This document shows positions 54,824-64,000 of a stretch of 64,000 nt of DNA, in pieces. Position 1 is the first letter of the stretch; every line of letters starts with the position of its first letter. A program made the translations under genes and the position numbers. Under the pieces are notes generated by a model. The model saw only the letters and a list, made by a program, of their open reading frames with translations, ran no database searches and was not told where the DNA came from. The DNA is from Pelodera strongyloides. Taxonomy: Eukaryota; Nematoda; Chromadorea; Rhabditida; Rhabditidae. The DNA is taken from NCBI GenBank assembly GCA_036852015.1, contig JAANDG010000509.1, positions 1 through 64,000 on the forward strand. Reading direction: 5' to 3'.

Positions 54824-57797
54824 TCAAGGAAAGTATCGGTTCCGCAACTCCTTGAGGTGGGAGAATATGTGATCGTATGTAGTGAAAGAAACTCCCACGG
54901 CAATTGGACCCTTCACCCAATTCATTGAAAGACCCTGCAAACGACCAACCAGATGAGGGAATCTCATAAAGAAAGGCGAGAATAATAAAATAAACTATGC
55001 CCCAAATGCAAAAAAAAAACACATAATACAAACCTAAACTCTCGACCAAAGTCTTGAGAAAACCGTTAAAAAGCGCAAAAAAAACTAACAATACTAAACC
55101 GTACCTTGTACAACCCTCTCGATAGACCTTCATTTCTAAAGATGGTATATAGTGCTTCCAGAACACCCATTCCATCAGGAACCCGGCCAGTCTGCATACG
55201 CCTTCGAACTATATCTAGCGGATACGAAGAAGATTGTCCTGAAAGAAATTGAAAAATAACGGAAGTGATAATATTCTTCTACGCGAACCTTAGCATACTG
55301 GATCAAAACAAGTCCTGCATTCCTATACTATGGATGTATGAACCGGAAAACTCACCTAATAATCCAGCAAATGCTCCGAAACATAATCTCCAGAGAGGGG
55401 GTATTTGTTTCTGTCCGGTTTCCTCTTCGTATGCTAATTTGAGTGATTCGTAGGTGAAGAATGATGTGCCCGCGTATGGAATAACACCCATCATTGTTGG
55501 CCACATTCCGCTGCAAGGAAATCGAATTACAATCAAAGCGATAATTTGATAATCAATTTCAAAATGGGAAATGGGAAGGTACATGCCAAAATGAATGGGA
55601 AAATTTGGAGTGCACAGTTAAAAAAGAGGGGCTTGGAAGAAACCCAACCAATAGCGCTATCGCGCTAACAAAGGACTTGGAATAATACTTAACTATATAG
55701 AGTAATTTATTCAAATATAAATACCACGTCCGTAACAATAATATACAAAAAACACATATAAGGAATAAGCAGCAAAAGCCATTGCTCCACATACACATGA
55801 CAATATTACGGCCTATTTAGGAATAAGCAAACCGGTAAGTTAACATAAAACAAGGTCTTACCGATATAAAGGTTTGAGGCCATTCTCCCGGTATGTCTTC
55901 ACAAAGACGGAAGTCAATGTTGGGTATTCAGTCCTGCTCGATGTTGAGAGTCTGGCCTTGGCAGTGTCTAATGGGTATGTCAAACTGGTTGCTGTCAAAG
56001 CAGCCAGAGACCCTGCCGCGTACCGCTTGCCAGGTGTGCGCTCTCTTAAATGTAGAAACAAATCAGTATATTTATCAGTAACATAAATAATGCAAAACTA
56101 TCCAATATTTACCGTCCCCATTATAAATAAGTCAAATCTGAAATTCACTCACCCATTCTTGTCGACGTGTAGGAAATGTTTCCACTGTTCATGTGCACAG
56201 AATTGGATGGCTGCATATGGGACGACACGAGCCATTGTGGCCGAATTACCTCTGAAAGAAGAAAACTCATTTGGGGGTCTTAAAAATGTCGATGATACAT
56301 CAATATAATAGAGTATTTGCCTTTATTATGTATTATTTTATTATGTATGGTATATTAATGTTTTCTTTCTTGAATTTATTCACTTATATCTTTCCAATTT
56401 GTTTTCCGCTTTTATTTAAATTTCCGTCATTAATGCGAATGCTTCATAAATTTCTGCAGTAAACTAAAAGTAGAATGTGGAATACAACTGCCCCGAAAGA
56501 AAAACATACCGATAGAGCGCCAAGAAACCATTTTCCCGATATGTCAACTTCACAAATCTCAAAGCAGCCTTGAACGAGTAGCGTTTTGTCCGTGAAACTG
56601 AAAAGAATATATAATTACCAGTTACCCACAAAGTAAGAGGTTTATAATAATGCACGTATTAAAAAGAGTAAATATGGTTGAAGAAGAAAAGAGCATACAA
56701 TTTAATTTAATATAAAACAGAATTTGAGTTATCACCCGGAGACAGGAGAACATATATTTGGAAACAATAAGGGCTCGTTCAAGATGCCGAAAGAAAAAAG
56801 CCGTCGATGGATGAAAAGAAATATTTGAAAATTACGGCTAAAATCAACGACGCAGACAAAGATCATGTTAACATCTGAATATTTTGTTTTAAAACATACA
56901 AAACATACAACGAAGACAATTGCATTTCATTCTATTCACGTCTTTGCGGCGTAGTAATCGCGTGTTATAAAAATAGTCAGGCTATTATTGGCTTCTTATC
57001 TGAGTCGCTTATTTTCGAAAAAATACTTCTTTCCATCCGTCTTTGTTAACCGGCTAAGGCCTGAAGCATCCTAAAGCTAGCGGCCATGTTCTACACAACT
57101 AATCTATTTAGTTTCAAAAAAGAAAGCCAGAGTCACTGAACAACCTTGGAAGTTGATTTTCGTTCGGTCGAGAGGGGCAATTGTTGTTTTTGCAATGGCT
57201 CCAGCAATTGCTCCCGACACAAGAGACGGTATCACATAGCGATCCGATGATTCCTGAAGAAGGAAATGAGTTGCCGATAAGAAACAAAACCTGCGTCAAA
57301 GGATAGCCAGAAACACCGAAAGCTGGTATAATAAAACGACTAATAATAATATTAAAAACCTTCGATTTGCTTACGTTGGTTGCTTATTGTGGGGACGGTT
57401 TGGAGACTTCAACCCGCTTTAGGGCGCGTTCGGGATTGATTTTCCGAAAGGAAACTCGGCCAAATCCTTGTTCGGGATGGACAGTTTGGAAACGTTCCAA
57501 TGCTTGGGGAAAACAAAAAATACAGTATGAATTAGCATGCGAAAAACGTTTCCCGCTCATATTTTCAAATTTTCCATGCTAATTCATACTGTATTTTTTG
57601 TTTTCTCCAAGCATTAGAACGTTTAGAAAATGTCCATCCCGAACGAGGAATTGGTCGAGTTTCCTTTCGGAAAATCAATCACGAACGCGCCCTTAACATC
57701 CGAACTTCGAAGCTTGCTTGCGGATCGATTACCTGGCTAGTTTAACAAAATAATAATGATAAAAAGTATGGCATACCTTATCTTCTGCGCGTCCCAT
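54824..57797 (-). CDS. SLC25A42: Mitochondrial carrier, SLC25A42 type (CoA transporter)
   Basis: Eight exons (57777-57797, 57145-57253, 56510-56597, 56153-56251, 55862-56044, 55356-55510, 55105-55238, 54824-54934) join to 299 residues, the normal size for a mitochondrial carrier. Three tandem carrier repeats are visible through their signature motifs: PLDRTK at 34-39, PLDTAK starting at 130 and PLDIVRRR starting at 225. Each is followed by a YRENGF/L- or FRNEGL-type helix and a conserved GN or GM segment. Sequence details ([31 protein letters not shown]) are those of the SLC25A42 and adenine-nucleotide/CoA branch of the inner membrane. SLC25A42 imports CoA in exchange for adenine nucleotides; that substrate is inferred from family. 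The first coding exon holds only seven codons. Intron 1 contains a family 3 MITE and one copy of a 52-bp direct repeat. Confidence 0.9.
57307..57359. repeat. 52-bp direct repeat, left copy
   Basis: About 52 bases beginning ccagaaacaccgaaagct recur at 58751-58803 with one mismatch, 1.44 kb away in the same orientation. This copy lies in intron 1 of the carrier gene. Confidence 0.9.
57419..57695. mobile_element. MITE family 3, copy 3 (TTA target)
   Basis: The ends GGGCGCGTTCGGGATTGATT and AATCAATCACGAACGCGCCC are flanked by TTA on both sides. The interior matches the copies at 25553 and 44340. It is located in intron 1 of the carrier gene. Confidence 0.88.
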
Positions 57798-58891
57798 GGA
57801 TTCGCCTCCACCTCCGATCACAAACACTCATACCAGGCCTTTCCCGTCCTCGCAACAATTTGTGCAAAACCCGTAGAGAAGTTGGCCCGAAATCAAATAG
57901 ATTAAGAATAAATAGAGATACAAATAAACACAAAACAAATATAAAAACAATAAAACGCGAAGAACGAAGTGTGCGAACGAAAAGTTTTGAAGGGTCAAAG
58001 TTTTCACGGGCCGGGTGGACTACTGTACTTCGCCCACGTTACAAATTTCCGGACCACCCACACAGTATATATTATAAATAATCATAATTTCGTCTATTAA
58101 ATAAAATAGTGATACGTCACATTTTACGCTTAAAGCAGAATTTCACAAAATAAATGCTAACACTAAGAAAACTTATTGCGAGCTGTTCCCATAAAGGGAC
58201 AATATCCACAAGTGCAATGTGCAAACCAACGTAAATAACGCACTTTGCAATAAATGTAAAAATATTAGTGTTGCTTTTAGTTGTCTACTTAGGAATGGGT
58301 GTGCAAGAGAACAACATACACAAACCGTAAGTCGGTAGTTCTTTGACGAGATTAGAATCTCAAAAGTGACGTCACGGTACAAATAGTCTCAAATTCACAA
58401 ATGGAGAAAATTACAAGACTCACACTCACAATCTAACTTCACATTACCCTTAATTCAACTCTGCGACAACATGACTGCCGGACGCATTCACAGATGATAA
58501 AATTCAAAAGTATGCAAGCTCGAAAAATAAATCATTACTGTACAATGAACAGTAAAATTCCACGGAAGCCAACGATAAAACAACGATTTATTCAGTATAA
58601 AAGCTCACCGTATGTGATCATATAGGTCATTAACAACACAATAAACTCTTCTCAACGAAAACAGCGCAATAATTCTGACCAAATTCTAACGCAATGCTTT
58701 ATCACAGGTATTTTCTGCCAGAATTCTCTACGCCAAAACAAAACAATAGACCAGAAACACCGAAAGCTGATATAATAAAACGACTAATAATAATATTAAA
58801 AACAAGCAAAGGGAATAACGAGTAAAAGCATGCATTCAGTTAGTTCTTGTTCGGTCACCGCCCAGAGCTTCCTCCTACTCCAAATCCACAT
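57798..58891. other. Intergenic, with right copy of 52-bp repeat
   Basis: This lies between the carrier start and the 3' end of nars-1. It should include the carrier promoter and nars-1 3' UTR. Apart from the 52-bp repeat copy at 58751-58803, nothing was recognised. Confidence 0.55.
58751..58803. repeat. 52-bp direct repeat, right copy
   Basis: This is the partner of 57307-57359, with one base difference. It lies 89 bases downstream of the nars-1 stop codon in the transcribed sense, so it may be in its 3' UTR. Confidence 0.9.
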
Positions 58892-61800
58892 TTAGGGCTG
58901 ACATCTGCCGATGAATCTGTAAAGGGAATAATGAACATGTTTATTTATTTAATCAGTGTCGCTACCTTACAGACTGAAGCTTCTTACCCCCTTTACCCCA
59001 ATATTACCCACCCTGATATTCTTCAATTTTACCAAACATACCTTGGGTATAGGCAGACATCCCTGATGTGATGTGTGTCAGTGAGCCAACATACGAGTCT
59101 CTCCAGTCCCAGGCCATATCCTCCGTGCGGAACAGAGCCGTACTTACGCTGGTCCACATACCTAAACAACAAACATAGGAATCAGCAACAACAACATCTA
59201 CGTAAGTAGCTCGCTACTCCATTTGATTGGGATCGACTAAATAAGAGGAGAAAGTAATGTAACCGACCAATAATAGTGTTTCGAGTCGATTCCAGCTCGG
59301 GTGAATGCTTCATTGAGTTCCTTTTCGTCCCAAATCCTGAAAAGCCAGTAGGTGGTTTTATTTGGTATGGAAGATCCGCGACGTAAATATATGATGTCTT
59401 AACGTACTATCCGAAACAAAACGCGTCAAAGAACCAAAAAAGGCTAGTCATCCAACAAGTCTCACTCAAATCCTAAAACTGTACTTGGCTTCAGAGATGG
59501 TGATACTCAATCAACCGGTGGCTCGGGAGTAAGCTCGGGAGTAACGCACCAAAAAAACATCAGCAGAAAAGTGGAGACAGCTACACAATAAAAGTTGAAA
59601 GAAACCATGAATTTGAGTCACCTCATTGATCCTCCCACAATTTCTCCCACACTTGGCATGAGAAGGTCGACAGACTCGGTGAGTTCCCTATCTCCCTGAC
59701 AACGGGCCATATAGAAGGACTTGATTCCAGCCGGGAAGCTGTTCAGAAGAATCGGCTGCAAAGGGAAATGTATTCAACACCAAATCTATCAGTTCACACA
59801 CGGATACGCACGCACTGAGATGAACACGCATACATACACAAACCGAAACAAAATAATTGTTGTGTTTTACCCAGCTTCTTTTACCCAAACGCCAAAATGC
59901 CATCAAACACACGGTTCAGCTAGTCAGGCCACTATAGCTTCCACCTATAGCCTCACGTACCTCTCCAATCGTGTCAGTCATATGTCTCTCGGGTGCCTCT
60001 GGGATATCCTCCCCGAATTGGAAGTCCTTTCCAGTTTCTTCGTTCTTCACTCCGTGCTCGTTCAGCCACTTGATGGCATCAGAGTAAGCCATTCTCCTAA
60101 AGGGACGCACGGGCGGCTTGAATGTCTAAAAAGGCATCCTTGAAACTTCTTGAAAATGATAATTGTCAAGCTCGCCGATACAAACTGTTGCCCTTTGACA
60201 GACATTATATACGACCCTACTACAAAGCTATCGACAGAACTTGGTTACACAAACAAACAATGATAATAGATACTAGGTGTTACTATAAGAATAGTGTACC
60301 GGGTTGACGTGTTGAATGAGTGCCTTAGTGATTGGATCCGCCCACAACATGTCTACAGTATGACAGACGAGGTCTTCAATTCGGTCCATCAGTTGATCGA
60401 AGGAAATGAATGCACATTCTGCCTCCACGTGCGAATACTCGGCCAAGTGACGACGCGTACGCGACTTCTCAGCTCTGAATAATTAGGGGTCAATTATGAA
60501 AATTATAATAAAGGACATTTGGGGCAATTCCATAAAGATTCACAAATCAACTACAAAAATCCGAGAAAAAGGAACCTGTACGATTGAGCGATGCAGTAAA
60601 CGTCTCCCAGTGCCGCGTTACACGTTTCCAAGTAAAGTTGGGAGGACTGGGTGAGATAGGATGGTTCTCCGAAGTAATCGAGCCCGAATAGGGTTGATCC
60701 ACCCTCCACCTACAAAGAGAACGTGCAACTAAATGCTACGACCTATTGTTCAACTGGCAACTCTTTTCCCGCGAAGAAGAGCAATTTTCTCGTCCTCCAA
60801 AGTGATAAATTCTTTTCCACGTCAACCTCGTAACAAAACCAATCAGCAGAAAGTGAACTGAATACAGTAGTTCAAGCAAGTGTCTACCTGAGTCTGCACC
60901 AGAGTGGGAGGAGTGACCTCGGTGTATCCCTTCTGGTAGAAATGTTCCCTCATTGCACGAGTCACGGCAGCCCTTATACGAAGAACACGCGATGCGTTCT
61001 CACCACGAAGGACCAGATGCCTAGACAGGAAATGATTTAGTACGTAGCCGTGTGTTCCAAGTGCCTATTACTGAATACTGACCATACCGCATTGTGAAAT
61101 ACAGTGAAAAAATAAGTTTGAACTAACCTCAAACTTGGGTAATTAAACCTTACTAGTGTTCTCACCTGTTATCGAGCATAATGTCCACTCCGGCTTCTTC
61201 GTTCAGAACGTTATCGATTCCTCCGGCAGGGGCCTTCGAAATCACTTGCCAATAATCGACAACCAACTCATGACCGTCGGGAGCAGTCTTACCGTCCGGA
61301 AGCTGAATCGACAAGGGAATATATAAATTGAGTATATGGACCTGAATGATACAACACACTTATCATGATGTAGTAACAAAGTAAATTTAAGAAACCAAGC
61401 CTGCGGGTGAGTAGAGTAGATAACTTGCCATCGATTTTGGCAACGAAAGTGGAAGCCGCAATAATAAAAGTGCATAATCACCTGATTGATAGTTCCATAC
61501 ACCTGTACCGAAGATTCAGTGCTCAGTGTCACCGCATCATAACTCTGGGCAAGTTTGTCGGTAGCGATGCACTGCAAGAATCCGCTACCGTCACGAAGGA
61601 TCATGAACATCATTCCCTTGCCTGGAATAAAGAACGGTAACAGAGTACAATCAAAGCACGAGAAACAACGAAAACAAGTGGGTTATGTATGTCGACGCAC
61701 CTTGTCTTCTAAGCCTGTGCACCCATCCCTTCACGGTGACTCTCTTTCCTCGGCTCGCCACTGAATCCTTGATCTCGATCAACTGAGCAGTGGGCAGAGA

Positions 61801-62567
61801 CTCATCCATGGAGAAGGTGATCTGAAAAAAGGAGTCATATTTGTAATATTACAACGCAAAAAGTTAACGTACTTTTACCACGAGATGTCCTGCGCATGTA
61901 TATTGTATTTTTAATATAATAAGATTCTAATATCTTTGATTTCAAACATTTCTTGGTGCATAAAACCATATCCAAAACCTACCTTCTTTGCCTCCTCAAG
62001 TGCCTGGTGGGCACTCTCTGCGTCAGTTTTTGCCTTCTCAGTCGCCTTTTCCAGTTTCTTCATTTCAGCGTCAAACCTGCAGGGTTAAAGTGAAAATATA
62101 CTTCAAGCGAAAAAAGGATTAGTTAAGACTGTCCGTCAGTGACCCTCCCCTTTCCCGGATGGTGACATGTAGGTAAGAAATGCAATATTTACTTCAATAA
62201 GGTGTAACACTTACTTCTTCTGGTTCTTCTTAATCTGACTCTTGGCTGGTGCTTCCCAGGTCTTTGTTCCGTCTTCCTTGGTCACTCGCATCACAAAGTC
62301 ACCATTGACCGACTTGGCAAGAAGCATAGCCTGGACATTGAGGTACTCTTCTGTTACACTCAAATATCAAGCACATCACAGAAATGGATGGATGGGTCCA
62401 TGGACAGTGAATCCTTGGCAAGAGTTCAATAACCAGACCGCCACCTAATACATATTCAACCAACACTATTCTTCACTTACTTGGAATAAGTTGGCTACTG
62501 CAGTCTCTTCGCTAGTTCCTTCATTGTGATCGCTTCCCGAATCAGCACATACATAAAAACGGGGCAT
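58892..62567 (-). CDS. nars-1: Asparaginyl-tRNA synthetase, cytosolic
   Basis: Fourteen exons (62481-62567, 62215-62330, 61983-62076, 61701-61821, 61482-61621, 61166-61302, 60888-61020, 60576-60709, 60300-60474, 59961-60125, 59622-59755, 59268-59336, 59042-59161, 58892-58916) join to 549 residues; human NARS1 has 548. It charges tRNA-Asn with asparagine in the cytosol. The order is: an animal-specific N-terminal extension (1-67); a lysine-rich coiled linker (68-99); an OB-fold anticodon-binding domain (about 115-230, [20 protein letters not shown]); and the class IIb catalytic core. Motif 1 lies around 255-275, motif 2 at [12 protein letters not shown] (R321 E323), and motif 3 at GLGLERL (518-524) with catalytic-type Arg523. 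The protein ends [12 protein letters not shown], as in the family. The last exon has only eight codons including the stop. Confidence 0.96.
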
Positions 62568-63528
62568 CCTGACTATCCAAATCTAACGGCGGCCTTCCAC
62601 CAAAACTAGAATTACCTGAAAAATGAACTCGTAAGAGGGCAAGATGTTATTCCAAAGCACAGCACCAAGAACGACGAACTTTAGGGCTCAACTTTCTTAA
62701 AAACAATCTAGGAAGAAATGTCAGAATTCAGAGGGTTGATTTAAAAAACGTCAAAAGTAAACTCAATTTTGATAGAAGCAATATAATTAACAAGTAGTAA
62801 AGCGAAAATAAGTCGCTCACTTCTCATTTTCGTGCTACTACGCCTTTTTGTATTGTGTGTGAACAGCTGATTTTAGCATAGTCAGATTGCGCAACAGTGG
62901 AATGAGGAAAACTGATGCAATTTGGATAGGGCGCAGACGGACAGACAGAAAAGTGAGTCAGAGAGCGAGGCTCAAATAAGACAAGCAAGACTTACTGCAT
63001 AAAGATATATAAAATAGTACGAAAGACAGAGACAAATTCTAAAGAAGTAGTTCGTGGAGATTCAAAACCACAGAAATGACAATATCAAAGTTAAATTGCA
63101 ACAAGTATTATCTTGTAACATTTTATTGGACAAAATTAGAACGCAACGTAAAAAGATCAACAACATATTCGGCAGAACAGGTATGCTACTGTGTGGATCA
63201 ACATGACAAAGGTTGGTTAAACCATCGAAAGAGGGAGAGACATTGACTAACGAGATATAAGGATAATAAAAAAGCTTGATCGCACACACACAGTTTCACA
63301 CCCGTTCCTAATACAACATAACAACGAGGCAAATCAAAATACACAACGAACATATACATCATCAAAACACGGGTAATTCTGTAACTCAGTCTTAAAGTAC
63401 CAAAATAGAACAATAGGGAAGTTAGATGTGACAAATAGACGGTAAGAAACATACTAATCAGGAGTCAGGAGTTAATCAATAACATCAAATGAAAACAAAG
63501 TGGTTGACAAACTTGCGAACAATGAATA
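62568..63528. other. Intergenic between nars-1 and rpb-6
   Basis: Just upstream of the nars-1 start no typical splice acceptor stands out in the nearest 30 bases. The remaining ~900 bases should hold the nars-1 promoter and rpb-6 3' UTR. Short frames here have no family resemblance. Confidence 0.5.
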
Positions 63529-63902
63529 TCACCAATCAGTGACTGACAACTGATCCACTGACCAATCTTCAAAAGAGCCGTCGGGGAGATAACGACGCAC
63601 GATTATTGGCACCTTACGGGCCTTCAACTCCTGCAAGATTACAATGCTCAGATAACGACATGATGATAATAAAGTATAACATATAGAAGGACTGACTATC
63701 AACACCACTTTTCCAAAATATTAAAACACAAATCACTAACCTTCCTAGCAATCTCCAATGGGTCGGTCTCTCCCTCAATTTCCACCATTACCGGGGCACC
63801 CATCGCAATCTGAAGGGCCCGAGTGCCCAGTATCCTCGCCCGCTCATATTTGGTCATGAATGGAGTGGTGACTCGCTCTGTCGATGCAGTTCCCTTTTCA
63901 GC
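63529..63902 (-). CDS. rpb-6: RNA polymerase subunit RPB6, C-terminal part
   Basis: Two exons (63741-63902 and 63529-63630) encode the last 87 residues. RPB6/ABC23 is shared by RNA polymerases I, II and III and helps fix the clamp to the core. The family blocks [27 protein letters not shown] (split by TKYE), [30 protein letters not shown] and EDWSVDQL are all present. Eukaryotic RPB6 is ~125-135 residues with an acidic N-terminus. The missing ~40 residues must lie in exon(s) upstream of 63902, probably beyond the window edge, because the exon opens at a tttgtag acceptor without a start codon. Confidence 0.93.
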
Positions 63903-64000
63903 CTACAAAGAATAGTAAATTCAGAAAGTTCAGTACAGTATGCGGATCTCAAAAGAATGACGTTTAAAACCCACCACCCACAAGAGCTAAAATCCACTCC

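Overview
The window is nuclear DNA of a nematode, probably a chromadorean (rhabditid-like) species. Genes are split into many short exons with gt...ttt(c/t)ag introns. Several start codons lie just after a splice acceptor, as expected for spliced-leader trans-splicing. The products are closest to Caenorhabditis-type proteins: a levamisole-type acetylcholine receptor subunit, a DKF-1 type protein kinase D, and a nematode Ly6-like protein. The genus cannot be named from sequence alone.

From left to right the window holds: a repeat-rich, gene-poor stretch (1-3.5 kb); a 109-residue Shisa-like membrane protein (+); a GPI-type Ly6-like secreted protein (-); dkf-1, protein kinase D, 22 exons (-); NTAQ1, N-terminal glutamine amidohydrolase (-), whose last intron is a 50-bp satellite array; adenylosuccinate lyase (-), about 560 bp upstream of NTAQ1 and possibly co-transcribed with it; a ZFR-type zinc-finger/DZF RNA-binding protein (+, 5' end not found); an alpha-type nicotinic receptor subunit close to UNC-63/UNC-38 (+); a LysM membrane protein like LYSMD3/4 (-); a tRNA-His-like sequence beside two GC-rich hairpins; mitochondrial NAD-IDH alpha (+); a PWWP-domain protein (-); a mitochondrial carrier of the SLC25A42 type (-); cytosolic asparaginyl-tRNA synthetase (-); and the 3' part of the RNA polymerase subunit RPB6 (-). 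Exon structures were built by hand. For every complete gene the exon phases add up to an open frame, so most splice sites are well determined.

Most genes are housekeeping: purine synthesis, TCA cycle, CoA transport, translation, transcription. Three serve signalling or surface roles: kinase D, acetylcholine receptor, Ly6-like. No bacterial operon, virus or CRISPR is present.

The non-coding part is dominated by short inverted-repeat transposons (MITEs) of at least six families, several seen in two or three copies here. Two families are flanked by TTAA, one by TTA, and one shares ends but has quite different internal repeats. Many make up most of the intron they occupy and stop within 10-30 bp of a splice site. 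The least explained features are the intron-filling hairpin satellite in NTAQ1 and the tRNA-like/hairpin block near 43.8-44.1 kb.
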